Shown here: in pieces, positions 38,431 to 49,058 of the stretch | How the letters are laid out: each line of letters opens with the position of its first letter | How positions within the stretch are numbered: the stretch's first letter is position 1 | Assembly (NCBI RefSeq): GCF_011386835.1 | Contig: NC_088805.1 | Span: 16,240,836-16,304,835, forward strand | Length of the DNA stretch: 64,000 nucleotides | Source: Chrysemys picta bellii | Lineage: Eukaryota > Chordata > Testudines > Emydidae | Direction of reading: 5' to 3' | Translations under genes and position numbers: made by a program | The notes under the pieces: generated by a model | The model's input: only the letters and a program-made list of their open reading frames with translations | The model's database searches: none | Told to the model about the DNA's origin: nothing

Positions 38431-38657
38431 GTGTTGTTGTAGCTATGCTGGTCTCAGCATATGAGAGAGACAAGGTGGGTGAGGAATTTTCTTCTATTCC
38501 TCCACATCTGCTGGTAATAGAGACAAGCTTTTGAGCAACACAGAGCTCTCTACACAATGACCTGAAGAAGAGTTCTGTGTCGCTCAAAAGCTGTCTCTTT
38601 CACCAACATAAGTTAGTGCAATAAAAGGTATTACCTCACTCACCTCTTCTCTCTCTC
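38431..38657 (-). mobile_element. inverted-dimer retroelement, second Penelope-like family (copy 4)
   Basis: Same family as 35,955-36,149 but lying the other way: the terminal GTAGCTATGCTGGTC (reverse of the GACCAACATGGCTAC-type end) is at the left. The right half has CCTGAAGAAGAG, then CTCAAAAGCTG, that is CTGAAGA with the GAAA changed to AAAA. No clean target duplication was found. Considerably decayed. Confidence 0.6.
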
Positions 38658-39411
38658 AAGAACGTGTGTGAGTTCCACAGAGAATGGTTTGGTACCTCAG
38701 TAAGACTGAAGAAATAACTGGATGAGGGATAGGGAAAGGATACACTGAGGAAGTTTACTGGTGGACAGTTTAGAAGATGGGGGTGATATGAGAAGAAGAA
38801 AGGAATGAATCTGATTGCAGGGCAGAATCAGTTTTATTAGACAATGCTGATATGACAAACTGAGAGGGTAAAGGGATCCAGTTGTAATGGTCTAATGAGA
38901 AATTCCACCATCAACAGACTGCTAGGACCCCAGTGGAGTAATAATGCTTCAGTCTTGGGGTTACCAACATTGGAGGGAATGCTAAAACAAAACAAAACTG
39001 AATTTTTTAGGAAGTTTACTTTTTTTTTTAAGTCATGCAAAGCCTAAACAAAGAGACTTAGGCCCAGATTCATAAATCAATGGAAGTTAGAACGCAAAAT
39101 ACCTTTATGGATTTGAGCCTTAACATCAGGTACTTTTTTCTCTAATTAAAATTTCACTATATAATTTCTTCCCTTACATTTCCCAGCAGAAAGTAATCAC
39201 CTTGTCACACTAGAATAGCTCTTAAATTACTTATGTTGGGAATTTGTTTTTAATCTCCATAAAGAGCCATGAAAATCTATGGATACTAAATAAATCTAGC
39301 ACAATATATACTACATTTTATTTTGGATACAAGGCACTTTCTATCCGGTAGTTAAATAACCAAATGAAAATATAAAGTAGGAAGCTGATGCCTAATTATT
39401 AATTGTTCTAA

Positions 39412-39482
39412 CGTAGCACTTAGAGACACCAGTACCATTGTGCTAGGCAGTGTACAAACACATAAAAAGATGTTCCCTACTT
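39412..39482 (-). repeat. old interspersed repeat fragment
   Basis: ACCATTGTGCTAGGCAGTGT and ACAAACACATAAAAAGATG are related to the 54,370 and 62,750 repeats. Confidence 0.45.
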
Positions 39483-40271
39483 TCTTTAAAAAACAGAAAA
39501 TTGATTTGTAATGTAATAAAATGTGCTGGCTAACCTCTGAATGAAATAAAAAAATATGTTTCTTTTCTAACTTGAGAAAAGTTCAGTGAAATAAAAATTC
39601 TCAAAATGTACTAACGGTGAGTGAAAGGAAGCCAAGCACTAAATGATGTTTCAAATCTTCAAACTCCTCTTCCCATCTTTCAGATGCTCTGTAATGCAGA
39701 ATATCTAAATAATGCAGGTTCAATGTTGACAACAATCTGAATATAGGGTTTCCTAAAGGTTCTCATAGCATCCTTTCATCAAGCAATTAAAACAGGTGTC
39801 AGTCCTGTGAACACTTATTCACATGCTTAACATGAAGCATCTGAGTAATACCATTTACTTCCATGGGACAACTTGTGCTGAGTTAAGAACAAATTAATGC
39901 GTGTTTGTAGGATTGGGGCCTCAGCCATTCACAGTTTGAAGGGATGCTGTCAGGTCAAGTTTGGTCCCAAATTTAGATTTTTTTTTTAAAACAAGCTTTT
40001 CCAAAATTAAGATTAACAGGAATGCTTCCATTAATTAAAAAAAATTAAAAAAACCAAACCTTCACTTGCAGTATTCATAACCAAAGCAAATCTGACTACT
40101 CTATTTTCCTTGTCTGAAGCAAGAGGAATGCAAAAAATAAACAGCATAAATAGTTAAAAGTAAATTCAGTGTTAACAGTTCTTTTTAAAAATAATCTAAA
40201 GGTGTCACCAACAAAACAATGTGATGTTTAAACTGACCATGTCCTTTAGCTAACAGGGGCATACACTAGAG

Positions 40272-40562
40272 CAGGGGTCAGCAACCTTTCAGAAGTGCTG
40301 TGCCGAGTCTTCATTTATTCACTCTAATTTAAGGTTTTGCGTGCCAGTAACACATTTTAACGTTTTTAGAAGGTCTTTTTCTATAAGTCTATAATATATA
40401 ACTAAACTATTGTATATAAAGTAAATAAGGTTTCTAAAATGTTTAAGAAGCTTAATTTAAAATTAAATTAAAATGCAGATCCCCCCTAGATCGGTGGCCA
40501 GGACCCAGGCAGTGTGAGTGCCACTGAAAATCGGCATGCGTGCCATAGGTTGCCTACCCCTG
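40272..40562. mobile_element. hAT-type non-autonomous transposon
   Basis: Ends CAGGGGTCAGCAACC and CAGGGGTAGGCAACC (minus strand). Flanks CACTAGAG (40264-40271) and CATTATAG (40563-40570) agree at 6 of 8, as a decayed hAT 8-bp duplication. The body includes GTGCCGAGTCTTCATTTATTC and GTGCCACTGAAAATCGGC, a repeat I recognise from turtle genomes. 291 bp. Confidence 0.85.
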
Positions 40563-43040
40563 CATTATAGTCTGATACCGTGGGCTCTGCTGCCATCTAG
40601 TGGTACCATATAATTATTTATATAAATGAATAATTACCATATACTGCTGTTTTCTGCATGGGTGACAATTTTCTCATAACAAGTATTTGTTGCCACCATG
40701 CATGCTCATTTAAATCTAGAAAATAAATGAATGTTAGAAAGAAATACTATCTGAAATCACAGAAGGGTGCACAACAGAAGAAGGCACAGCTGGAACAATC
40801 TGTGCTCCCTCTGTTTATTCTAGGCTACTGGGCAATTACTTGTCTCTGGGACAAAACCAGCCCCCAGCTGCCCAGAATCCAGGAGGTGCAAAGGTTCATA
40901 AAGATACCATCTCTACCGTTAGGGATAAACCAAGGTCAAGTCTGCCACAACCCAAAATCAGGGCCTTAAATCTGAAAATTCATTAGGCTTCAAAGTGATT
41001 GGTGTATTGTTTAGACACAGAATGAAATGGGAAAACCAAACATGAGAAGTCAAAAAACTTTTAATCAAAATTTTGCAAGTTCATAACACCACTCTAAGTG
41101 TCAATGAAGAACAGAGGCAAATACTCAGAAAATAATAAATAAGCTTTATTATAGTAATTTTTTAAAAATAAAAATGTATCACCAGCACCTATGGATATCA
41201 CTTTTAAAATTCTAATTTCAAAATGAAACAAATTGCTTTCTTAAGACAATTAAAGTGAAATATGCAAGGAAATTAACATTGGTATAAAGGACAGAAACTT
41301 CCCATAGGTCTAACAAGTAACATCATAACACAAAGAATACATCTCATAAGGAAACATCTGCAAACTCTCCTGTTTTCAAACTCATCTACATATACAGCTT
41401 TGATCCTACTTCAAGAGCTTTGAGTCACTCTTCATAGCTCCTGTAGTCACAGTCTGAATCATACAATAGTAAAACAAGTATTTAGATATGTAAACAAATA
41501 AAATATTTAAATAAGTAAACAAGTAAAACAGTTTAATATCTCCATAAATAAGTGAAGTAAAATATTTAAATAAGTTAAAGGACCGAAATCGACCCCTCCA
41601 TTTTCAATACAAACTGCACAAAAGGACACCCTGTTCCTGAGAGTAAGTTTGTGCAAGCAGACTCCTGTGCCTGAATGGAGTCATCTCCAGATTGGGAACC
41701 TAACATTAACCCAACAGAATCCTTCCTATTAAAGCCTGTCATTGGGATGACTATTCTCTGCAGCAAATGTAAGCCTTGCAATGAGCAAAAGCTATTTAAC
41801 ACAGCCCTTCGTGCAAGAATGCTTTTGGTATTGACTCCTATGTGGAGCATGCCTTATGTGATCCTAGGCACAAATGCATATTTATAGGACAAATGCCTAT
41901 GTTAGTAACCCCTGAGATATGAGACAATGAAGTGCAACCAGTGGACACAATCCACCTCTCCTTGAAGTCAACTGAAAAACTCCTATTGACTTCAATGGCA
42001 GCAGGAGAGGGCATATTCTTTGCAACAAACAGTGAGGTATTACAGACCTCCCACTCTGAAATGGGAAAGAGAAATTTCAGTGTAAATCACACAAAGAAAC
42101 CACAGTATTAAAGCATATGCAGCTGTTCCGTTTCTCCTAGATAATACAAGCTTTAATGGGAGCAACTGGCTAGAGGGAAACCAGTGTCTTCCTTAAAATC
42201 AAAATCTAAAATGAAAAAGGGTTTATATTCAGTTCAGAGCTGGAAATCATTTGGACACTGTACTAGGTAGGTATCTACCCTTAAATATTTTTGTTTTGCT
42301 CTGTGTCAGCTATTGGAACATTCTGCCCACAGTCACTGTAGCATTCTACACATTTGGAACATCTTCCTCTCTTTGAATGGCAACTCTCAATGAAGAAGAA
42401 GAGAAGTGGGCTAATGAATCAATTATTTGTGTAGAGGAAGACATGCTAAAAAGTAGTCGAAGTTCACCTACCCCTTAAGAAAAATACTATCTGGCATGCT
42501 TTTAACAGCCATTCCACACCATTACTGTATGTACTGTAGAAAGTGGTAGAAGTTGATCCATTAAGTACCAACATAGAGAAAACATGTACATCTCTTCCAT
42601 TAAAAAGAAAAAAAGATTAAGATCGTACAGTGTTTTAAACTGTATGTGAAATTCACTTATCTCTGCAATGCACTCTTTTCATAATCCCTACAGGAAAATA
42701 TTTAAAATTCACTTCTAACTTTCTTACAGGTCTTTGTAACAAATTTAAAGTTACCCAGTTTGTTTTACAACTAAAAATCTATTTGGAGCCTTCTGCAAAT
42801 AGTTCATACTGTTATTCTCATATGAGCAGAGATTCAAGTACATATGAATTGTCCAGTTGTTCAATTCTTAAAAATATACATTTTGTAGGAGGCATTTTCA
42901 TGGATAGTTTTTAATGCTAGACCTCGCTAAAGATTCAATTTTTCATCTACATTTTGTGCTTTTTTTTAATTGATATATCAGATTCTTCTTTTCCTTCTTC
43001 TATAACTCTCTGCAGAGCTGTCTTTTAAATGAATCCTCTT
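40563..43040. other. 3' flank and probable 3' UTR of RIMBP3
   Basis: AT-rich, no frames of interest. Minus-strand poly(A) signal candidates are ATTAAA at 42965-42970 and 42910-42915 and AATAAA at 41155-41160. I cannot tell which is used. Confidence 0.4.
42722..42880 (+). repeat. diverged dispersed repeat, copy 1
   Basis: TTCTTACAGGTCTTTG, AGTTTGTTTTACAACTAAAA, TTTGGAGCCTTCTGCAAAT and ATGAGCAGAGAT line up in the same order with 61,818-61,960. It lies just downstream of the RIMBP3 stop, so it may be part of its 3' UTR, antisense to the gene. Confidence 0.6.
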
Positions 43041-46000
43041 TTACTCTTCATCCCGAGAGATAGCTTTTAGAAAGTCAGACGGGATAAGGCCTCTCTGTCC
43101 ATTTAACTCCCCATAGTAGAATCCATCATCATCCACAGACCCAAATACTGTGATGATGTCTCCAGCATTAAATGTCAGCTCACTTTCCACATCTACGTTT
43201 AATGAGTTCTCCCTTGGGTTGTAGTCAAAGACAGCCACCATTGTCTTAGAAGTAAGCTGTTCAGCCTTGCTATCCTGCCAGCTAAGTTCTGTGTGAGACT
43301 TATTGTTATTCTTTGTATCCACCTCCACTAAGTTAATCACAGATTTTTCATCAGTAATGGAACCTTGTTTTAACAGGTGCTGTTTCATTTCATTACTCTC
43401 CACCTGCACTTCAGACACCATATTATAGGGAATATACCCTACCCTTCCTGCATATTCACCTCTGTAAAAGCCATCAGCATCTTTATCACCAACCACCTTT
43501 AGAATCTGCCCCTTTTTAAATGGGAGCTCCTCTTCAGCTGCATCAAGATTAGGTGACATAGATATGGGATCATAGTCAAAAAGGGCCACAAATATCCTTA
43601 CTGAATCATCATTAACTATTTCCTCTGAGACGAAGCTTCTCAGAGGGCCTGCTTTGGAAAATGAAGATGTCCCTGCTTGACCTATTCTTAAAGTCTTGCT
43701 CATTTTTCTGTTTTGAGCCCACTGCATGGGAAACTCTGGAAGCTCCGGCAGCCTGGAATCATTACCAAACACCTTTATTCTATTCTCTTCCTGCGTGTCT
43801 AAATCCAGGTCCTCTTCTTCCTCTTCCAAAATATCTGAAAGATCAGAACTGTGGCTGTGGTCACCAACAGGATTCAATTGCCAGTTTCCTATTCTTGATG
43901 TTTGGTCTTCCTGTATTTCATCTCTAGACATCCCTAGGCTGGGGACTTCTTTGGATAATTCTTTCGTCTGTTTCTTCTCAGTGGAAATATCTGGGACTTC
44001 CTGAACACAGATATTAGGTATACCTATGTCTCTGTAACTGTCCTCCAATTCAAGCTGACTAGAACACAGCTGAGGCCCAGAACTCAAGCAGCTCACATCA
44101 TATGCCTCAATATCTTGAGTGGTTGAATCTTTCACAGACTTGTCGTCAGAGTGCACATAGTGGGTGATCATAGACATTTTCATGTTGCTAGTGTCCATTT
44201 GATTTTCAAGTACAGCTTTTTTAGTAACAAAGAGCTTTTTTATCCTCTTTCTCTGGCTGTCTTCAGCAAGTTCTTTTAATGCTGACATCCTGGAATTGAC
44301 TGATTCTTCACAACATCTAGTTGGAAAGACAAGGCCTGAAGGTTGCACACTGACTGCTGTCTGCTGATAAGACTTTAAACATTTATCATCTTTATCTCTT
44401 GCTACGTTATCACCAATGTTGCACATTGCAAGCTCATGTATCAAAGAAGAACTCTGAGAGGAGAACAACTGGTGTGGGGGGATGCTTGCTGGCAGAGAAG
44501 CTACTGAGTCTCCGCAGTTGGAGGTGAAGTGAATGGTGAATTTGTTATCTTGACTGGCCATGAACATCTCTGAAGAGGGTGAAGATGTGCAGTGCATCAA
44601 AGGGATTTCCGCATGCTGAGAGTCTATGAATTCCCCATAGAGTAATTCAGAGGTCAGGCTGGTAGACATAGACTTTGATGATGAACAACAACTGGGAACA
44701 TTCAACATGGCTGAGGGAATCAGAGCTGGCACAGAATCAACTGACTCTCCACTGGGGGAGACAGTTCTCACAGAAACCTTCTGAGACCCTTGTAGAATCT
44801 CTAACTGGGACAGTTCTATTATGGCACTCCCCGCTGTTGGAGATATAACTTCTGTTACTCTTTGTCCATTGACATACACAGCATAACCAGTAACTCGTAC
44901 CCCATTGGATGATCCTGCTGCATCAATTGTCACTGGTAGCCAGCTGATAACTAGAATGCCTGCTGAGGGATCAGGCTGTACTTGGACATCAAGTGGAGCA
45001 TCAGGTGGTCCCGCTGATGGAGTAATGAACTTAATCATTGCTGATTTCTGCTCCCATTTCTCTTGAGGCAAATCCCATACCATCTTCTGAGGCTGTGTTT
45101 CCACTTTTGCATTGTATTGAGTGTTGGGTTGCAGGTTATGGAAAGTGTACCAGTAGATCCCTGCCTTTGTCACATCACACTCCTTCTCATTAAGGTACAC
45201 TGCATGAGTGTAGTTGCTACTGCTTGGTAACCAGGTGACCTCTGCTGAAGTGGCAGTGATGCTCCTAAGTTTCAGAAGTGCTGGTGCTATATGGAAACCT
45301 TGCCCTACAAGGAAGGTACATTGCATCTTATCCGAGTTTCCCTTCTCTGTCACACTTTGTACTGAGATCCGATATGCCTTAATCTTTAAATCCAGATTCT
45401 CAATTGCTGCTTGAGTCTGACAACCAGAACTCACATTTTGGCAAAGTTCTGTATCTACATATATGTTATAGCTCTGCACATCTCCCCAGCCAGCTGGCAT
45501 GAGTGGTGACTCCCAGCCTATAACAACACTTCTTGCAAACAGTTTGATTATAGTCAAATTTCTTGGATAAGGCACCGCTGTATGATCAGGCATTTCCATG
45601 TCTCCTTCTAATCTATTAGGCAATAGATTGACACTGATTTCTTCATCATGGCAATCACTCTTTTCTCCACTACTAGCACTTCTGCTGAGGAAACTCATTT
45701 CATGATCTGAAGTATGAGAGACGTCACTTGTCTTTGGAGGCACAAAGGTCATGAGGTCATCATCTGAAACTTCTTCTATCAAATTAGAGGGAACCAGCCC
45801 TCTTCTGCCATCCATCAGCTCTCCTTCGAAGAAGCCATCCTCATCCATCTCTCCATAGATATAAATGTATTCTCCAGCTGTCAGTGGAAGCTCTGCCTCA
45901 GGGTTCTTATTAGGACCATCAAAAGGGTCATAGCTGTATCGAGCTAAAAACACTTGAAGTTTTGCAGGACCTTGTCTCTCAGGCTCCAAGATTAGGGAAA

Positions 46001-48659
46001 ATTTGTCCGTCTCCAATTCATCCATCTCACTTGCACTATCCCCCTCTGGAGTGGGGCAGGACTTAGGACTGTACTGTGTGGATTCTGATTTTGAGGAGTT
46101 TGACTGGAACTCCAGTTTCTTGCTTTGCTTCTTAAAAGCAGCAGGAGTGGATACAAAGTCTACATCATTAATATTCTTACTGCACTGAGGAACATGGCAA
46201 TTTTCTGAGGAACAGCACGTAGCGTGTGGCAAGTCTGAAGTCACAAGGTCAGAATTTTTTATTTGTAATTGTTCGAGTTCCTGAGACAGAAGATTAAAAT
46301 GTTTAGTTTGACTGTGATACTGATTCTCCAATTCTCTCACCTGGGCTTCTAATAGCTGTACTACCTCTTCATGTTCCCTTTTTGCTTCTACCTGGGCCTG
46401 CTGCAAATATTTGACCTCCTCTTCTTTCTTCTGCAGTGCTAACAGTGTTTTCTCATGGTCAACCTCCAGCTGTTGCCTTCTCTTTGCCATTTCTTTCATG
46501 TCCTTCAGTACATGCTCTAAATCGTCCACCTTGGTTTGAAGTCCTTTAGTCAACTGGACAGCAGAATTCCACTCCTCTGTCACTCCCATTAATTTTACCT
46601 TCAGGTCAGCATTTTCAGATTCAACCTTTTCTGTCCATTTAGTTTTCCCACTGAGTTGAGCATTTTCCTCAGTCATTCTGGCATTTTTAGTCAGCACCTC
46701 CTGAAGCTGCATTTCCAACTCTTCACATTTTTTCTGCCTTTTCTCCATTTCTTGTTCAAGGGTTTCACACTGCTTAAATTTCTTACTAAGCTCTACTTCC
46801 AAATGCTGTATCTGATTTTTGCTGTCTGGGTCTGTTTTTAAAGGGATGTTTTCATGTTCCTCAGACACATTTCCCAGAGGTAGTGCTACTGGCTTAATAT
46901 CCTTGGCCAAAGTGATTGATCCTGGTGGTGTCTGTTTTGGCAAAGATGAACCATCTAAGCTTGCATCAATGTTTGGTGCAAGTGTTTCCTGTATTAGGCA
47001 CATGGTAGCAGCTGGAGAAGAACTGTCTGGACCCATTTTGGAGGACTGTAGAGACTCTTTCAGGTTCTTCAACGTGATCTGTCTCTGTAATCGTAACACT
47101 TCTTTCTGAGACTCCCGCAACAAACGATCAAAGTCACTTAAATGGAGCCAGCATGAGCTCTCCTTGCCTGTGGCCAATTTGGCCTGCAGCTCCCAACACT
47201 CTCTCTGCAAGGCTTCTATCTGTTTGTCTTTGGCCAGAAGGATGCTAGCTTGTTCGCTCAGGTCTTTAGCCCGCTGCCGGGCAAATGCTTTCTTGCACAG
47301 TTCCACATTGGAGCCTTTGAGGGATAGGGGTATTGGAGCATTGACCACCTTGAGGTTGGACTCCTGGAGTTTCCTGGCTCTCTCCTCCAATCGCTTAGCA
47401 ATGATGGCCAGATCTGCATTTTTCCTCTTGAGCCGCTTCACCTTCTCCTGCATCTCGGGGAAGCTGCTCCTCCTCAGAAGGCCGTTCTCTTCCTTAAGGG
47501 CTGTGCATCGCCGCTCTAGATCCTCCAGGGCACTTAGCAGGTCGGTGTTCTGTGTCACCAGCTGGCTGTAACTGCTGCCAGAGAGCCACTCCTGCGGCTG
47601 CCCCACTGTCTGGGTGCCACCCTCTCCTGCAGACCCCCAGCTGCCCATCTTCCCTTCCGGAGGCGAGTCCAAGCACTCCAGGGGACCCTCCTTACTGGTG
47701 GGCTTCAGGGGGAGCTCCTTGGCAGCTCCTTCCTGCGGGTGGGCATCTTCTTCTAAGGCCTTTTGGGCCGGCTGTCCCTGGCAGGGGCTCTGCGGGGGGC
47801 TCCCCTCCAGCGGGGCCTGGTGCCCTGCCTGCGAAGACTCGGGCTTGGCTAGGCTGCTGTCCAGCGAGCGAGACCTGGCGGCTCCCCCATCCGGGGAGGC
47901 GGCGGCGATGAGGCTTTCCAAGGAGCGGGGCCTCGGCCCTTCCAGGAGGCTCCTACTGAGGCGGGGCTGCGGGCCGTGCCTGGCCCTGTGCGGGCAGCCG
48001 GCGGGCTGCTGCTCGCCCTCGAACCGCTCCAGGATGTACTTGAGGAAGAGGCTCCGCTCCAGCTCCAGCTCGGCCCTGAGGTGGCGGATGCGGGCGGCCT
48101 GGTCGCCATCGGTCTCCCAGCGCAGCTTGCCCAGCACCTCCTGCAGCTTGCCGCGGCATTCGCTGCTCAGCCCCGCGGGGCAGCCCCGGGTGCTGCCGTA
48201 GCCCCGGCTCACCAGCTCCTCGGCCAGCTGCCGCTGCAGGTCCCGGGCCTGCCGCACGGCGGCGTCCCGCTCCCGCTGGAGCAGCTCCTGGGCCTGGCGC
48301 AGCTCGGCGTCCTTCCAGCGGATGAGCTGGCGGATCTCGGCCTCCCGCTCCCGCAGGCTCAGCTCCCGCAGCTGGTGCAGCTCCCGGGCCCGCTGCTGCT
48401 CCCACTTGGAGCGGAGCTGGTCGGCCAGCAGCTGGCGGTCGCGCTCGGCCGCCTCCCGCAGCTCGCGGGCCTCTGCGGCGAAGCGGCGTCGGCTCTCCTG
48501 CGAGCGCAGCCGCTCCCCGTCCAGCTCGGCCCGCAGCGCCTCCAGCTCCCGCTTGTGCTCGTCGTGCTGGGCCTGGCTGCCGGCGGGCGGCGCCGGGGTC
48601 TTGCGGGGAGACAGCCGGCCCCCCGGGGGCGGGCCCCCGCCCGGGCTGTCCCGGGTCAT
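43041..48659 (-). CDS. RIMBP3: RIM-binding protein 3 (RIMBP3), single-exon gene, intact
   Basis: One open frame of 1,872 codons with no intron. Order of domains: an N-terminal Arg/Glu-rich coiled coil (about residues 32-220), further coiled coil (about 365-535 and 615-800), SH3-1 (900-964, ALYDY-like ARYSYDPF), three fibronectin III repeats (about 1030-1118, 1122-1214, 1217-1315), a long acidic Ser-rich linker, SH3-2 (1688-1751, ALFDYDP) and SH3-3 (1806-1868, AVFDYNP). This is the RIM-BP layout. The single exon and the N-terminal motif AEIRQLIRWKDAE point to RIMBP3 rather than the multi-exon RIMBP1/2. In mammals it is a testis scaffold of the sperm manchette. The frame is open to an ATG at 48890, but I chose the ATG at 48659: its protein start (MTRDSP) matches my memory of the mammalian start (M-x-K-D-S-P), and G at -3 gives a fair context. 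It is longer than human RIMBP3 (about 1,640 residues). The 5' third is very GC-rich and the 3' part is not. UBE2L3 lies divergently about 10.5 kb away, as expected for the locus. Confidence 0.95.
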   Translation of the reverse strand: MTRDSPGGGPPPGGRLSPRKTPAPPAGSQAQHDEHKRELEALRAELDGERLRSQESRRRFAAEARELREAAERDRQLLADQLRSKWEQQRARELHQLRELSLREREAEIRQLIRWKDAELRQAQELLQRERDAAVRQARDLQRQLAEELVSRGYGSTRGCPAGLSSECRGKLQEVLGKLRWETDGDQAARIRHLRAELELERSLFLKYILERFEGEQQPAGCPHRARHGPQPRLSRSLLEGPRPRSLESLIAAASPDGGAARSRSLDSSLAKPESSQAGHQAPLEGSPPQSPCQGQPAQKALEEDAHPQEGAAKELPLKPTSKEGPLECLDSPPEGKMGSWGSAGEGGTQTVGQPQEWLSGSSYSQLVTQNTDLLSALEDLERRCTALKEENGLLRRSSFPEMQEKVKRLKRKNADLAIIAKRLEERARKLQESNLKVVNAPIPLSLKGSNVELCKKAFARQRAKDLSEQASILLAKDKQIEALQRECWELQAKLATGKESSCWLHLSDFDRLLRESQKEVLRLQRQITLKNLKESLQSSKMGPDSSSPAATMCLIQETLAPNIDASLDGSSLPKQTPPGSITLAKDIKPVALPLGNVSEEHENIPLKTDPDSKNQIQHLEVELSKKFKQCETLEQEMEKRQKKCEELEMQLQEVLTKNARMTEENAQLSGKTKWTEKVESENADLKVKLMGVTEEWNSAVQLTKGLQTKVDDLEHVLKDMKEMAKRRQQLEVDHEKTLLALQKKEEEVKYLQQAQVEAKREHEEVVQLLEAQVRELENQYHSQTKHFNLLSQELEQLQIKNSDLVTSDLPHATCCSSENCHVPQCSKNINDVDFVSTPAAFKKQSKKLEFQSNSSKSESTQYSPKSCPTPEGDSASEMDELETDKFSLILEPERQGPAKLQVFLARYSYDPFDGPNKNPEAELPLTAGEYIYIYGEMDEDGFFEGELMDGRRGLVPSNLIEEVSDDDLMTFVPPKTSDVSHTSDHEMSFLSRSASSGEKSDCHDEEISVNLLPNRLEGDMEMPDHTAVPYPRNLTIIKLFARSVVIGWESPLMPAGWGDVQSYNIYVDTELCQNVSSGCQTQAAIENLDLKIKAYRISVQSVTEKGNSDKMQCTFLVGQGFHIAPALLKLRSITATSAEVTWLPSSSNYTHAVYLNEKECDVTKAGIYWYTFHNLQPNTQYNAKVETQPQKMVWDLPQEKWEQKSAMIKFITPSAGPPDAPLDVQVQPDPSAGILVISWLPVTIDAAGSSNGVRVTGYAVYVNGQRVTEVISPTAGSAIIELSQLEILQGSQKVSVRTVSPSGESVDSVPALIPSAMLNVPSCCSSSKSMSTSLTSELLYGEFIDSQHAEIPLMHCTSSPSSEMFMASQDNKFTIHFTSNCGDSVASLPASIPPHQLFSSQSSSLIHELAMCNIGDNVARDKDDKCLKSYQQTAVSVQPSGLVFPTRCCEESVNSRMSALKELAEDSQRKRIKKLFVTKKAVLENQMDTSNMKMSMITHYVHSDDKSVKDSTTQDIEAYDVSCLSSGPQLCSSQLELEDSYRDIGIPNICVQEVPDISTEKKQTKELSKEVPSLGMSRDEIQEDQTSRIGNWQLNPVGDHSHSSDLSDILEEEEEDLDLDTQEENRIKVFGNDSRLPELPEFPMQWAQNRKMSKTLRIGQAGTSSFSKAGPLRSFVSEEIVNDDSVRIFVALFDYDPISMSPNLDAAEEELPFKKGQILKVVGDKDADGFYRGEYAGRVGYIPYNMVSEVQVESNEMKQHLLKQGSITDEKSVINLVEVDTKNNNKSHTELSWQDSKAEQLTSKTMVAVFDYNPRENSLNVDVESELTFNAGDIITVFGSVDDDGFYYGELNGQRGLIPSDFLKAISRDEE

Positions 48660-48900
48660 GGCCCAGGGGAGACGCGGCGTCGGGGCAGGGCCGGCCGAGG
48701 AGCGCAGCCCGGCGGGGAACGGCCGCCAACCGCCGCCCGCGCGCGCGGCTCCTTCAGCGCTGGGCTCGGGCCCCTCGAGCGAGGCGCTAACTAACGGCTT
48801 CCCGAGCGGGGCAGCCGCCCCTTCGATCCCCCGATTGCCTCCATCCCCCTGCCCCGGCCTTCCCCCAGCCCCTGGAGCGGGTGTTAACATTCAGCATATT
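48660..48900 (-). promoter_or_regulatory. GC-rich 5' flank of RIMBP3 (probable promoter/5' UTR and CpG-rich edge)
   Basis: This stretch is extremely GC- and CpG-rich and continues the GC-rich 5' part of the coding region (about 47,480-48,880). Base composition drops sharply at about 48,890. An in-frame ATG at 48890 would add 77 Gly/Pro/Ala-rich residues with no domain; I read this as untranslated DNA that happens to be open. No TATA box was seen. The transcription start is not visible from sequence. Confidence 0.5.
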
Positions 48901-49058
48901 GGCAGTCATCAGAGTTCACCTCAGTGTGCCCTAGGTAACCCCGCTCCCATATCCCCAGTGCCTGGATTTCTCCCGTTGTGTGTAGTGTTAACACAGGCAG
49001 CAGCATGAATTAGACTGCATGCACAATTAAGCATAAAGTGTTTGTTACCAAATCAAGA

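Noticed and set aside
42722..42740. TTTCTTACAG splice-acceptor-like site near the RIMBP3 stop
   Set aside because: It is on the strand opposite RIMBP3, within a repeat also found at 61,818, and no exon-like frame follows.
47976..48794. 272-codon frame on the plus strand, opposite RIMBP3
   Set aside because: It is the antisense of the GC-rich RIMBP3 coiled-coil region; its Leu/Ala/Pro-rich composition follows from the opposite strand, and there is no domain.
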